From Zychaea mexicana (taxonomy: Eukaryota; Mucoromycota; Mucoromycetes; Mucorales; Lichtheimiaceae), in NCBI RefSeq assembly GCF_025766255.1, contig NW_026516772.1:94136-158135 (forward strand): a stretch of 64,000 nucleotides of DNA, written 5' to 3'. The notes beneath the pieces were generated by a model. The model saw only the letters and a program-made list of their open reading frames with translations. It had not been told where the DNA came from and did not search any database. The position numbers and the translations under genes are program-made. Shown here piece by piece: positions 13,331 to 25,129 of the stretch (its first letter is position 1; every line of letters starts with the position of its first letter).

Positions 13331-15166
13331 CTTTCTTCAGTTATTTAAAACGATCAACGAAAAGAGAAAAGAATTGTTTTAGTACGTTTATATATTGCAT
13401 AGCGGTGTCGGAGAATGATTGTGGTGTGTAACTTACTGCCGGGAATAAACATTTCCCGGACGTCAACATACTCATGCAGGTCTTGCTTATTAATACAGCA
13501 GTTGTGCAAGCGGCTGTATTCTTTAGCCATTATATATGTCAAGATGCGTTTACTGCGCCATAGTTATGTAAGTGAGAGAAAAAGTATCAGGTGTATATTA
13601 TCGCAAAAGGAATCCATAGTATCGTTTGTGGCGGTGTCAATCTCGGTATGGCCGTTTCCGCTCGCCGTCATCTTTTGCAGCGAATTGCTTTGATTGAATA
13701 CATGCAGAGTGTTTTATAACGGTCAAAAATGAAGTACCTTGATATTGCAGAAGATACATATATTACAAAAAGAACGTTTCATTTATTTGTTTTTTATGGT
13801 GCAAACTGTAGCATGTATTTTCTACATGCGAGAGAGACAGAGAGAGATGACTGTAAATGATAAAAGAATTACAACGTTTCAAAATTTTTGACAGGTCTTT
13901 CGTCGTAAGAGATAAAATTGCAACCCCCTGTCAAATTAAACTTCGTAAGGCCCCGTATTGGCTTTCTGCTACATTTTTTACAAACTTTAATGCTCCTTTT
14001 GTTGTTCATGCTTCCTCCTTCGCCATTACCAACTTGAACTAATATTCGCACAAGTGTATACCACGTACGTCTTTCCAGCTAATAGTCATTGAATGGTCAG
14101 ACAAGAGGATTAGGTCAAACATCATAAACCTCACCATTTGATAAAACCTATCCTCTCGTTCAAGTAAGACTTGCTTTGACTCTTGACATGTTGTTCCATA
14201 TCAACCTGAAGAAAACAAAAGCAGTTTATTATCATAGGTTCCAATTAACTTATTCGATAATGCATGCCAAACAAGTAACAATCATAATCATGATCGTTCC
14301 AAGTATAAAATATGTGAGTAGAAAAAAGAATCTCTTGGGGACATCAGACGTGCCGTCAAAGTATACCATCTTAAGCCAAAGATGGTAGGACTGCGCCGCT
14401 TGCTTTTCTGGCAATATGATTGCGTAACGAACAGTCGAATATGTAATAAATCTATAACATTTTTGTACACTTTCTTGTGGTAGGTTCTTTTTCGAAATAT
14501 CGCACAAAGTAAAACACTGATGACCAACTGACAACCACTGAGTCAAGCACATTATAAAGGGCATCACATCTTCATTAATCCTTCTTGTTATAACTACAAG
14601 CTTATTTAGTTATAAAGCTTTGTTCGACTTCAATATTGGCCAATTCGAGAAGTAGATATTTGTACAAAAAACATATGTTAAAGCTTTTAAAATGACATTA
14701 AATATCAACCATTTGTACTATGAACCGTCGTTCTTTTTCCTTCGCTTCTTCAGAGGACATACATAATAATGAGCTCGTCGGAGATACTGCTGATTAAAAC
14801 AGTTTTCGTAAAGAACAAAAAGCTCGTTCCAATAATTGTTGACAAGGTATCTGCTTTTCCGGTCAGCGACATATACTCCACAGTTTCACCAGCATCATCT
14901 TTGGTAGCAATTTTTTGATGTTGTTGTTTGAATGGTGGTGATAGTGGTGCTTTCGCATTGTTGCCGTTACTACTACATTGCGTTGAGTTCTTGCTCTCCG
15001 TATTCTTTAGTACGAGGAGCCGAAGCGTCTCTTGTAATCGTAAAGCCCCACCACAGATGAGCGTTGGCTAGGGTTGTTACTGAGCGGTTTCGATGGCTAT
15101 TCCACGCATACCAAGAATGTAGTAGTAGTAATTATTAAAGACATAGTACCAGCAGTAAAGTGACCT
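13331..15166. other. Intergenic, AT-rich, no gene seen
   Basis: Scattered open frames (about 13857-14051, 14250-14567) lack motifs and acceptable splice links. Contains the reductase promoter at its left end. Confidence 0.45.
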
Positions 15167-16935
15167 TCATTGAGCGGCCGTTGTTGCTGTTGCTGTTGAT
15201 GCTTTTCCGTCTTCTGCTTGTGCTGGACCATGCGAAGCAGCAAACAATATGCTCATCTTGTTTCCAAAAATGTGCGAGATGCAGCGGCACGTTATCTGGA
15301 TTGATGTGTCGTCCTTGATAGTGTAGCTAGGAAGCGGCGGTACAGGTGCTAGGTCCTCCATGACTAGCTGAGGCATGTCCGAGTTGGTCATGCCGGTCCA
15401 TGATGGCAGTCCGGCAGCGAATTCTCTACGTACATCCATGCCTCGATTGTCAGAATAGTAATCGATACCAAAGAGCAAAATCCGAAAATTTATCTTGACA
15501 AGGGCGCTATAGAACCTTCGGAGCCATGAGGTCGCATATGGGCTGGTCATAGCTGAAGCTTATTCAGCGCATGGTTTCTGGCAATGTGTTGGCATAAGAA
15601 AATATACGGTCGTGCTCTTTGGTACTTTAACGTCGGTGCCCGTGGTAAAGTGCTGTAGGTGCTGATCATCTCAACGTTTTCAAGCATGTACATTCTATTG
15701 TGACAGATGTTTATATGAGGGAATGCTAAACCTTTAGTGGTGATAGTATAAAGCCGCTGTTGGTCCGGAGTCAATGCTATCCGACCACATGTGAACGTTC
15801 AGCACAGTATATCGATGCTTGGGACACGGTAATTTCTTTGAGTGTCCAAGCGCATCGAGCCCATTCTGTATAAATGCTAAAGTCGATGGGTGTTAACATG
15901 GTTAAATATATCCCCCATCGCCATCTTTGTCCCCTGCTACGAGTGACGAGTCATTCAGGGACCACACAAATGGTAAAAAACGAGTTTTTAAAGGCACAGT
16001 GCATCTGTTGTATTTCTCGCTTTTTCTTTTCAGGATTATCTTGATTGTTGCACAGCTGGTCATACCAAATGTAGCGCACGCCAAAATCCAAGCATATTCG
16101 TTGAACGAGTTGAGTAAACGTGACCAACGGTATTGTCGGCGTAAAACTGACCCTTTGACTCCCTCTGGACTTGTTTTTATGTTTCCATTCCTTCCTGCGG
16201 GACTGTCAATGGTTAGGTGCTTTCCTTGATCTACTTAAATATAGTCCTCGTTATCGCCATTCTATTTTTTTTCTTGATGATATCCCCCGACTGGTTTTAC
16301 GAGTACGATATGGTGCAATAATAGTCATCTTCCACATCGACTCCCGGAAGGACTTGCATGTTAGATACACGAATAAGTAAGGTCGGCTTGTAGGATGTTC
16401 TCCGGTGAGCTGATTGGGCTACTACTGTAACGGAGTGATATCTCGCGTAGGTCGCCGCATGTTGGTCCTGATAGCGTCCTATCAGATTCCTCGCTTGTTG
16501 CTTTGGTACATATTTAATGTTACAGTCGATAAAGTCACCATCTAGAAGAATCATATCTCTTTTGTAAAATACTTTTTGTTCTATCAACAGTCTAGAATAC
16601 AGAGTGGCAGTAAGCATCGCTCACTCGAAATTATATCTCATTGTTTACATTCTGATGGAGTAGCATGGGAATTAGAAAAAACTGTAAAAGGATGAACCTC
16701 GGCACTTTTGTATCGTCTCCGTCAAAAAAGAGCTTCACCGGTTGGATACTGTGTTGCCAGTAGGATGCGTAGCACAATTAGCATGGTGAGTAAGTACAGC
16801 GCAAAGTAAGTACATATGAAGTACGTACGAGAGTTTCTCCGGGTGACTAGTGCGAGTGATCCTTTTGATTTGGTGGTCGAAACTTGTATTTCGACAATAA
16901 TCCTTGACAATTTGGATGCCAAAGGCGTCGACCAT
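15167..16935 (-). pseudogene. Coding-like fragments, probable decayed membrane-protein gene
   Basis: Several minus-strand open segments follow one another: 16922-16722 (basic N-terminus then a hydrophobic helix TYFICTYFALYLLTMLIVLR), 16617-16297, 16084-15902, 15774-15547 and 15550-15167 (ending in an Ala/Thr-rich tail). Their composition is protein-like, in contrast to the opposite strand. I could not connect them with consensus introns: stops and apparent frameshifts separate them, for example around a T-run near 16722. The order suggests a former type II membrane protein with a long C-terminal domain. I do not recognise the family. It could also be a real multi-intron gene that I failed to splice. 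Confidence 0.3.
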
Positions 16936-18979
16936 TAGAAAACTCCTTCATTAAATACAGTAGGCAGCGTTTTGTTTGGCTAGCCGCAACCATATTTTTG
17001 AAGTGTAGTATCTTATTTAGCATTAATACATTTTGAATTATTTACTGCTATTCTTTCTATAGTAACTTGTTCAATTGAAAAACTGAGCTCTTTTTCTTCC
17101 ATTGATAGGCAAAACTCAACGTAAGTAATAGAGATGGTTTAAAACTGAAAACGTTCTCTTGGATATATATGTACTCAAATAAAAGATCACTATTTGAGAA
17201 AAAAGACCTAGTTTATTGATGGCCTCTGTTGAATTACACTTTACAAGAATACACACGGAGAACTTTTACATACAGCTAAAAGACCAATACATCGTTCGTA
17301 AAATGTCTCTTTAGAAAATATCTCTGCATCATACTGTATTACCGCTGACTGAATTCATTTCGGCTTTGTTTTGTACAATATTGTCATTTGTAAAGCTCAA
17401 AACCTCGAAATACATATTAATCTTGTAGCATACACAGCTATCAACATTGGAACATTACACATCGTCTTTGAGCGTTTTCGACTGACCCGGATAAAATTAT
17501 GTTCTACGCGTGATATAAAGATATGTCAAACCAAATTTACAGCGTACGCTTGATCCTATGGCATCATTATAGGGAGATCAATCCGCTGCCGCTGGGTAGA
17601 GATTTATCATTCAGAAACAGACAACCGCTACGCATTATTGTTTCCTTGTTTTTGATCGCCGTTCTAATCCACAGACATAGAAAAGAGAGCGCCGCCCAGC
17701 AGCTGCTTGCCGTCGGTATAAACGGAAAAGCATTTTTAGTAATGATCAGATGATGTAGGTTTGAGTGAGCAACGCAGCACCTGTAAAATGCCTATTAATG
17801 CTATTGATACTACTGCTAGCATACTACGTGGCGCATACACGCTATACCAGAATATGAACAGCAAAGGAGTCTTTTCCCTGTAACGCCTAGCTGCAAAATT
17901 ACATAATGGAAAGTACAGCCACAAAGTTATATCCATTGTTAAGCCTTACTTTTTTTTTCTTTGCTCTATTCTTGTCAATATGATAACCTGAGAGGACCAA
18001 TTGCAATAACCAATACATGCACATGATGGGCTTTTCAAGCTGACGCTCGTTTTCTGAAGTGTACTGGGAAATACTGTGGCAAACTTAATCTGAGTACTTG
18101 TGAACGGTCGTCATGTCACCATTTGCATTTTGCCATCATCGTGCAGCAGCAGGAGATGTGTATGCTAAAAGATTAGAAACCTGTCACGCCTGTCCAACCC
18201 AGCGCTGTTTCTTTTGTTTACCCAGACAAGAGAACAATAAAAATTAGGAGAGACATGATATCCGGCTGGCTTGTGATAATGGTGCCATCGCTTCGTAGGA
18301 AATCCTCCTTTTCTTTCTCTCTCCTATGGATGGCGTCAATAAGCTAAAGCAATAATCGACAAGAGGCGCACAACACATGTTCATCGGCATGTTTTCTTCC
18401 GGACTATACTACAATAATAAGATTGACCATGTGGACTATTGTGTGACAAAGAAAGAAGCAGCGAGCGGAAGAAGATGAACAATCTGAATGCCAAGCTTCT
18501 TGCGGTTCGTTGTTGGTGTGCCACATTACTACTTACAGAAGTTCTTGTAAAACAAAGAAATTTGTCCAACCTACCCTATTTGACAACTGGTGTACCTGGA
18601 CCATCGTACTGACCTTGTTCAGCCACGCCTGTTGTTGTTGTTGTTGTTGTTGTTGTTTTTGAAAGTGAAATGTAACGAAAGTTTATTCGAAATTGAACAA
18701 TCATCAAGGAGAGTTGAGATTTTAATATAAAAGAGATTATAGCTGGTACAAGGAAAGAGGGGGAAGGAGAAAAGGTGTGTGTGTGTGTGATGCCGCTTTG
18801 GTATTAAAGTTGGTGGATTGGATGGTGACGAAGAGAAAGAGCCAAGTAGTAGTATAGATAAAGAGCAGGCACTCGTATGGAGAAGAGGTACCTTCATCTT
18901 TTTTTGTTTCTTTTGTTGCTGTTGCCGTTGCTGTAATGGGATGATGGACAATGTATATCGGTCGCTTCTACTGCTGCTA
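16936..18979. other. Intergenic, no gene supported
   Basis: AT-rich sequence with short unconnected frames. A stretch at about 18542-18640 on the minus strand, just downstream of the CYSTM gene, encodes VAEQGQYDGPGTPVVK followed by a stop. It lies behind an AG acceptor in a CAA/TTG repeat and could be an alternative 3' exon, but no donor in the right phase was found. Confidence 0.4.
18629..18657. repeat. (TTG)n microsatellite
   Basis: About nine tandem TTG units (CAA on the other strand) in the 3' flank of the CYSTM gene. Seen directly. Confidence 0.85.
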
Positions 18980-19494
18980 CTAACATAGTGCATCCAACGC
19001 ACAGCAGACGCACATACCGGCCAAGCTAGTATTACACAAATATCTGAGTCAGAAAAAATCACACATATGATAACCAGCACAACCCTATTTTAAGCTATCC
19101 CCTTCTCTCTCCTCTGCCTTCACACCCATCACCACCTTTGTCTCTTTCGAAAAAGAAAACACTTACCAGGCACAGCAGCAGTCATCGGCACCCGATTGTT
19201 GTTGTTGGGGCTGCTGGACAATTACGGTCTGAGGAGGAGGACTATAGGCAATCATCGCTAGTTAGTGGTGTTGTTACATGATGAGCTTCTCCTCTTTAAA
19301 GGGGGTCTCCCTGTGTGTCCTGTCTGTAATATCCTCATCCTCATCCTCTATCATCTTGAAGCAACTACTCACGTGGGCTGGTAGTAACCGCCACCGGGTG
19401 GAGGAGCGCCATAGCCGCCGCCGTACTGGTCACCACCGGGAGGAGGTGCATAGTATTGACCTTGGGGTGGAGGAGGGTATTGATAATTGGACAT
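18980..19494 (-). CDS. CYSTM-family small cysteine-rich membrane protein
   Basis: Three exons: 19494-19373, 19241-19167, 19025-18980; 80 residues. It starts MSNYQYPPPPQGQYYAPPPG, continues as a Pro/Gly/Tyr/Gln-rich cytosolic arm, and ends in the compact Cys-rich hydrophobic module DDCCCACLAGMCVCCALDAL plus a final Cys. This is the classic CYSTM layout: a short Pro/Gln/Tyr-rich tail and a C-terminal Cys-rich membrane segment of about 20 residues. CYSTM proteins are tail-anchored or palmitoylated stress-response proteins across eukaryotes. The last exon encodes only 14 residues, so the gene is easily missed. Both introns have good sites (GTGAGT/CTATAG and GTAAGT/ACTAG) and phase is kept. It is divergently paired with the small gene at 20236. 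Confidence 0.85.
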
Positions 19495-20235
19495 GTTGTG
19501 AAGCGATGATCGAACGAGAAGGGGGAAAAAAAAAAAGAGAGAAAAAAAGAAAAAAGGGAGACGTAGAATCCGGAATGGAGGCTTTATACACACACACACA
19601 GAGAGGGAGAGAGAGTGAGGGAACACACGCGCCAGCTCTCTTAAAGGGGCGATTACATTGGCTGGGCCTTCAGAATTCGTGATCCGCAAACTACCCACTG
19701 TCGTTTTTGTACTCCTTGAGTACATACATACATGCTAATTGACTGAGCCCCGCTCACGCACCGCCCTAACCGCCGCTTTGTCATAAAATCGGATTTGGGG
19801 CTTTGATTCCCGCGTCGTTCTTGTACGCTTAGCCCGGGGAAACACAAAAGATACACCGTTTTTCATGCAAATGCAACCCAAAGCCTCTTTCAAAAAATAA
19901 ACTTCTTGAGAGAAATTCTTCCCTCGGATCCTTCAATGGGCCGTAAAATAGGTTAAAAAGAGGAACGTATTCCAGCCCCCACTCCCCCATGAGTGAGTGG
20001 CATTACCCGGAACATTTTGGTTCCGTGAGTCGGAAAAAACTAAAGTAAAAGCGGCTGACCACACTCTTACGCACGACCGCACTAGATAATATTAAGACAC
20101 GTCTCTTTTTCTGTGGTGGTGGTGGTGGTGGTCGTCGTCTTACTTCTTTCTCTTGCATTCCATTCTTTTTTCATTTTCTTCGAAACCTTTGCGCCACCTT
20201 TAGAAAAATACACCACTTTATAAAGCAGAACCACA
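19495..20235. promoter_or_regulatory. Divergent promoter region
   Basis: Separates the CYSTM gene (-) from the gene at 20236 (+). It holds GA/CT-rich tracts (19520-19620), an (AC)n run at about 19590-19600, a (GGT)n-type run near 20112-20130, and a TTTATAAA-like box ending about 12 bp before the ATG at 20236. No coding sequence seen. Confidence 0.45.
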
Positions 20236-20565
20236 ATGGGCTTCATTGAAAAGCTTCGGGCACAATACGAAATGCGCAAAGTCAACAAATATACAAAGCG
20301 TCGACTGTCACAATCCCAATTCGCCTCACACGACCGTACATACTACGACAGTGTTTACCGCGACGGTGTTTATCTCGATCATGGCAGTAGTGACAGCAAC
20401 CTCCACGTCGACAATAACAACAACAACAACAACAAATCGCGGTGGTCTCTAAGCGACCTCTTGAAACGAAGTCAGTCCATAAGCACTGGCCAGAACAAGT
20501 CGACGTCGCTGGCTGCTAGTCAGTATAAAACATCAGAGACTTACACTCTGGGTATCACCAGATAA
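20236..20565 (+). CDS. Small basic low-complexity protein, unrecognised
   Basis: A single open exon of 109 residues. It starts MGFIEKLRAQYEMRKVNKYT, a basic probably amphipathic N-terminal helix followed by KRR. It continues with a Tyr/Asp-rich middle (TYYDSVYRDGVYLDHG), an Asn run, and a Ser-rich C-terminal part with RWSLSDLLKRSQS, a phosphorylatable basic/Ser motif. I do not recognise a family. Support comes from a clean ATG with a clear upstream leader, a coding-like frame compared with the other five, and a T-run terminator-like region just downstream at 20586-20604. It shares a divergent promoter with the CYSTM gene. Confidence 0.6.
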   Translation: MGFIEKLRAQYEMRKVNKYTKRRLSQSQFASHDRTYYDSVYRDGVYLDHGSSDSNLHVDNNNNNNNKSRWSLSDLLKRSQSISTGQNKSTSLAASQYKTSETYTLGITR

Positions 20566-20863
20566 TGAACAACACGTCCAGTCTTCTTTTTTTTTTTTTT
20601 TTTTCGTTGTATATTGAGTGCATATAAATACTTCTCCCTTATTTCTGTAGATAACCAGCCGATCCCCACTTACCCACACACGCACACACTTTTTCTTTTA
20701 TTTATCCCCATCTTCCTCTATTCCCTCTTTATTTGTAATTATCATACAATGAGTAAAGAGAAGACTAATGTTTGATGTCAGATATGCGGTGTGAGTGTTG
20801 TTGTTAACTTTGTGGTTTCTTTTTTCTTGTATTGCACATGCTTGTTGGAGAAATGTATGCTAC

Positions 20864-20911
<48 letters not shown>

Positions 20912-21024
20912 AATGCTAGACGACAAGAAGGAGAAGAGGAGAAAGGTCCGGGGGGCGAAAGGGATGAAGGTATATAGCGAGCCTTCGAGACTCGGGGAAT
21001 AAGTACGCTTTTTTTCAGTAGTTG
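20566..21024. other. Convergent intergenic spacer
   Basis: 3' flank of two convergent genes. It contains a run of about 18 T near 20587 and the CT/CG microsatellite described separately. No coding potential. Confidence 0.5.
20869..20911. repeat. (CT)n-(CG)n compound microsatellite
   Basis: About 15 CT units run directly into about six CG units. The alternating purine-pyrimidine CG part could adopt Z-DNA; this is inference. Confidence 0.9.
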
Positions 21025-21578
21025 CTAGACCATGGTCGCCATGGCTTGATGAAGTCGTTGTCGCATTTGTTCTGTACCAAAGTTCTCGACCTGAATTGGA
21101 CAATGATATATAATCAGTCTCTCTGATAACACACGCAACACAATCGTACGTACGACGTCATACTTACATTTCGAAGAACAAGAGGGTACAGGTCCCACGT
21201 TGGTATCTCGTCGTCCTGGATGTGCTCGTGCTGTTCCTCCTCTTGTTCGGCAGGGAGTCGTGCAAACAGGTCGAGCATAGGATGCGGGTGGTACCAGGTA
21301 CTGCTTGTGCTGCTGGCCTGTTCTCGCTGTATCATGTTCATGGTCGCAAAATTGATCTGCCGGTCGCATCGTTGACTGCATTTGCGCGGTACGGGTCGTT
21401 GCACGTAGCCATTCACAAGACGACGAGAGAGGCTGGGGTATAGATCGTAGCTGGGCGTTGCTGTGGTACAGTGGTCATAGTATTCGCGAGGCGTCGTCTC
21501 AAAGTGGACAAAGTTATTATTGCTGTTGTTACTACTGTTAGTGCTACCACTAGGGCTGTTGCTGTTGTTTCTTTGCAT
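21025..21578 (-). CDS. Small Asn/Ser-rich protein, unrecognised
   Basis: Two exons, 21578-21168 and 21090-21025; 158 residues. The N-terminus is a Ser/Asn run. The rest is less repetitive: RRLVNGYVQRPVPRK, an acidic segment (AEQEEEQHEHIQDDEIP), then TWDLYPLVLRN joined to VENFGTEQMRQRLHQAMATM, a predicted C-terminal helix. The intron (21167-21091) has a GTAAGT donor and a TTCAG acceptor, and phase is kept. The C-terminal part looks structured and may be the conserved core. No known domain recognised. It lies convergent to the gene at 20236. Confidence 0.6.
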
Positions 21579-21995
21579 TGTGTTTCTGTAGGGTTAATCC
21601 GAGCGAGAGAACGGACAAGTAGAAAAGCCAAGGGGACAGCAGCAAAAGAAGAAGAAAGAAAAAAGAAAGGAAGAAAAGGATGCTCTTTGGAAAAGGAGAC
21701 CAGGCAACTTATTTTTTTCTCTTGGGATTTGCAAGGCCGGTCTGGTAAACCCGGTGGGCCAGGTGATTTTACAATGCGACGCTTTTGCTGTTGTATTTTT
21801 AAAACTAGTCTTACAGTACGCATATGCGCATTAACAACTACCTTCGTTTTGCTTCATCATGCGACCTGAATCATGTGTTGCCCTAAAGAGCAACATGGAT
21901 TGTTTGTTTTGTTGTTCTCTCTCTCTCTCTCTCTCTCTCTCCCTTCTATCCCGGTACATACAAACCCCCCCCCCCGCCCCCATCATCAGCAGCAT
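21579..21995. other. Intergenic with (CT)n and poly-C tracts
   Basis: Promoter side of the gene ending at 21578. It contains a (CT)n tract at about 21916-21943 and a C-rich run at about 21966-21981. No gene seen. Confidence 0.45.
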
Positions 21996-22940
21996 CTACA
22001 GTAAAGTGTATTGCGCAATTTGTAAACAGTTCGACGCTAGACAATCGGCTTCTTTGCAAAATAAACAAGCTTTTATGAACAAGCAAGCGGATTTGGTTCT
22101 TCCTGAATAAACGTTTCCAGTACATACCCCTCATGATACGCTGTGTTAAGGTCAAGGTTTTCTTTTCACTGTATACGAAAGGGTGATAGGCTGGCATCAA
22201 TAATGAAGCAACGTCGTTGATTCATCCGGATATTGAGTGAAGATCGACTCGATTTCGAGATCTAGTAGACGTCGTGTACATCATTGTTGTATGCAGTAGA
22301 TTTGGTTTTAGACTTGGCCCTGCTTGGCTCTCCTTCCTGGATTCTCTAACTCTTGCTCCCCCGAAAAAATCATCCCCTATGCATGCTTTCAAAGATGCTC
22401 CTATCAAATAACTCGACATAAGATGATGACCTCATAGGAAACCAAACTTGAAATTAGCAGACATCCGCATCAATATCTGAGATACCTTGCTTCTATCTAG
22501 ATAATAGCTTCCAAAGTTCGTCATTTTACCCTGTGCGTTGCCTTGATCATTTTTGCCTTTCACTCATCAAAATTGCTACCTTTGTTTGAGAGAAGAGAAA
22601 GAAAACCTGCTGGACAGTTGCACACAATATTTTTTTTTCAATGCGGAGTTCGGTCCGATAAGCCGAGCTTCTCGCTTTCCACAAAGCACTTATAGTCTAG
22701 CGTTGTTGTCATGGAAACACTCTGGGTTCTTTAATTCTACTCCTAATTTTTTTTTTTCATCTTCTCTAAGGCTTTACGCATGCGCTGGAACGAGGCTGGG
22801 AATCTGTGGGAACTATCATACAAAGTCGCTAACCTTATTTCTACAATGGATATATGTGTTATTGAAATCCTATTCTAGATACGTTGAAGTTAGGTAATGA
22901 TGTATACTATGTTGCCATTGAGTAACATGCTTGCACCACT
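21996..22940 (-). pseudogene. Decayed partial duplicate of SPT8 (3' half)
   Basis: Follows the order of the functional SPT8 gene (25.1-26.3 kb, same strand) at the DNA level, with introns. Matching stretches include GCGGAGTTCGGTCCGATAA at about 22643 versus 26024, GTTTTAGACTTGGC at about 22308 versus 25482 (intron sequence), GGAACGAGGC at about 22790 versus 26180, TTGAGTAACATG at about 22918 versus 26279, and CGCTAGACAAT at about 22035 versus 25127 (the stop-codon region). Between these the copy has many indels and stops and no open frame covers the WD40 blades. Intron retention argues for segmental DNA duplication, not a retrocopy. The copy corresponds to about exon 5 through exon 9 of the parent and lacks the start of the gene. 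Confidence 0.85.
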
Positions 22941-25129
22941 ATGACTGCTATTGTAAGCGGCATGTATTGAATCTGTACGGACACAGATCATTGCTAGATT
23001 CAATCAATGACTTCAATATAAGCAGTAATAGTACAAAATAAAAAAAGGTTCTTTCATCTTAATTCTTTTTTGATCCGTGCCACTCGACACTCTGTGGTTC
23101 ACATCAATTGTTACTTCTATACTTTTCTGCAGTTGAGATCTTGTCCTGTTCCTTATTTCAAGCGAAAGTCTCAAGAGAGCTTACTTTGAATAGCAAAGCA
23201 CTTGGGTGCCTCTATTGATCACTTCAAAGCAAAGCAATGTGAAAATATACATATGTCTCACAAATCAGATGCGTAATTTTCGGCTTAGGGCGTATGGATG
23301 GGACGTTGCCATATAATAATACATAAAACAACAAGTGAATCAAATTTTGTAGCAGTGCGTATTGTACGATTGTGTTAGTACCCGAATTCAAATAAGCGAT
23401 AAAGACAGCCTATCAACGTCGAGACGCTTCTAGAATAAGGTAAATTTTCGCTGCACCGGTCCAAGCTGGATGAAGCGTATGTGGACTCTATGTAGAAGAG
23501 GCTTCTATATTTCTGTTTGTCTGTCGCAATGTACACATGTGGAGCTCCAGTATAGTACATAGTCTTGATCTCGATAGGACGCAGTTGAACGTTGTCATCA
23601 TTCTCCGTCATGCACACGTACGTTTTCGCACAAAGGAACACGACCGTATCTTTGCCCTTGTCAACACTTTCCACGATATATGATGACGATCAGCTATGAC
23701 CAGCTAATTTGGATTTGATATGGTCTGATAGCAAGAAAGGACCTTTCTGTTATACTGTGTTTTCGTGGTCACCTGTCGCGTGGAAAAAAAAAACCTAACG
23801 GAGGATTGCCCCTATTTAATCTATCGAATACGACTTACCATCTTGGACAGGAGCTCCTTACTGCCTGAATAACATGTAATTTCTGGAGAACTACTCTTCG
23901 ACAATACAATATCGTTGTACGTTTACTATGCACGTTGAATGCAGCTTTATGACAACCGATGCGTCGCTCAAAACCAATCTATTCTCATTAAAGCATAGTG
24001 ACGTGTCAGCTAGACTTATAATGCCGTGCCTCGTTCAATAAAGAAGAGTACAGTAACACCGTTGGACACTGGTGGTTTGAGCCCATATATGGCCAAGCCC
24101 AGCAGCCTATAAAGCTATTTTGCTTCTAATCATCTGACGACGCGAACAATGATGAAGATGTGTTTCATGATACTCGCCGCCAACTTTGATTGCTGTCAAT
24201 ATGCGCTCCAATACACCAAGAGAAGATTGTTGTTATTGGCAAACGTACACGATCTAGCGAACGGTTATATGCAAGTTACGCTCAAGTTGACAGATCGCAC
24301 TTCCAAACTTGCGATACTTTTGGGGATATGTTTCAAAGATTATGCAAAGAATAGAGTATTTTACCCTGTCATTGAGCAAGATAGAAAACATTATATTAAA
24401 GCTAGCTAGTGGCGTAGCTGTTGTATATTTACCCTGATCTCTGACTGTCTTAACGAACAGAGCTCTATATTTGAATAAAAAGACGTCTTTGGAGAGTATG
24501 ATATTTTAAGAAACTGTTATTAAATAAAGACTTATTTTCACCGAGTTTTAAAATGTTATCATCGCTACTTGCTACTCTCATCTGTAATAAAACATACCCA
24601 TACTAACTCTTTATATTGCATGTTGTCTTGAATGATTTTTAAAGGGGCAGAAACTATATAGAGAAAAGTTAATCAGCATACAAAACGTATACTTAAACGA
24701 GCGTGTATTTTAGAGGTACATTCACCTCTTTTTCATTCCTGACTGTCAGTAATACATATATAACCAGCTTAATACATACCCCGGTTATTTACGAGATACA
24801 TACAGTATTAGCATAGTTTTATGGCTGGTGCATGATCATTATATAGTCTTGCGGACTCGTCAAAGTATGTCAAATTTGATGCAAAGGAAATATATACATG
24901 TAGTTTCAATTCTATTTCATTCTTCTTTTCAAGAGAATAGACAAGCTCTCTACTTTATCATGGAGATTTACAGGCCGCATACTCGGTGAGCAATGTTTTG
25001 TCTTTCATAAATTTTGTCACGTATATACATAAGCGCACTACATTAGTTACTACTGTTTCTTTTGCTTTGTCATCCGTTTGATGCATTGTGCAACTTGGTG
25101 AACAAGACATTTTAAACGCTAGAGACGCG
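22941..25129. other. Gene-poor spacer with one orphan frame
   Basis: AT-rich sequence between the SPT8 relic and SPT8. A minus-strand frame at 23674-23375 (MESVDKGKDTVVFLCAKTYV at the start) is coding-like over about 95 residues but has no recognised motif and no partner exons. A plus frame at 24149-24409 is similar in quality. Both may be relics; neither is called as a gene. Confidence 0.35.

Noticed and set aside
18619..19080. 153-residue minus frame ending in poly-Asn
   Set aside because: It runs through the CYSTM last intron, last exon and 3' flank in another frame; the poly-Asn comes from the TTG repeat.
21996..22940. Second functional WD40 gene
   Set aside because: Similarity to SPT8 is clear, but no open frame spans a blade, indels are frequent and there is no start region; called a pseudogene instead.
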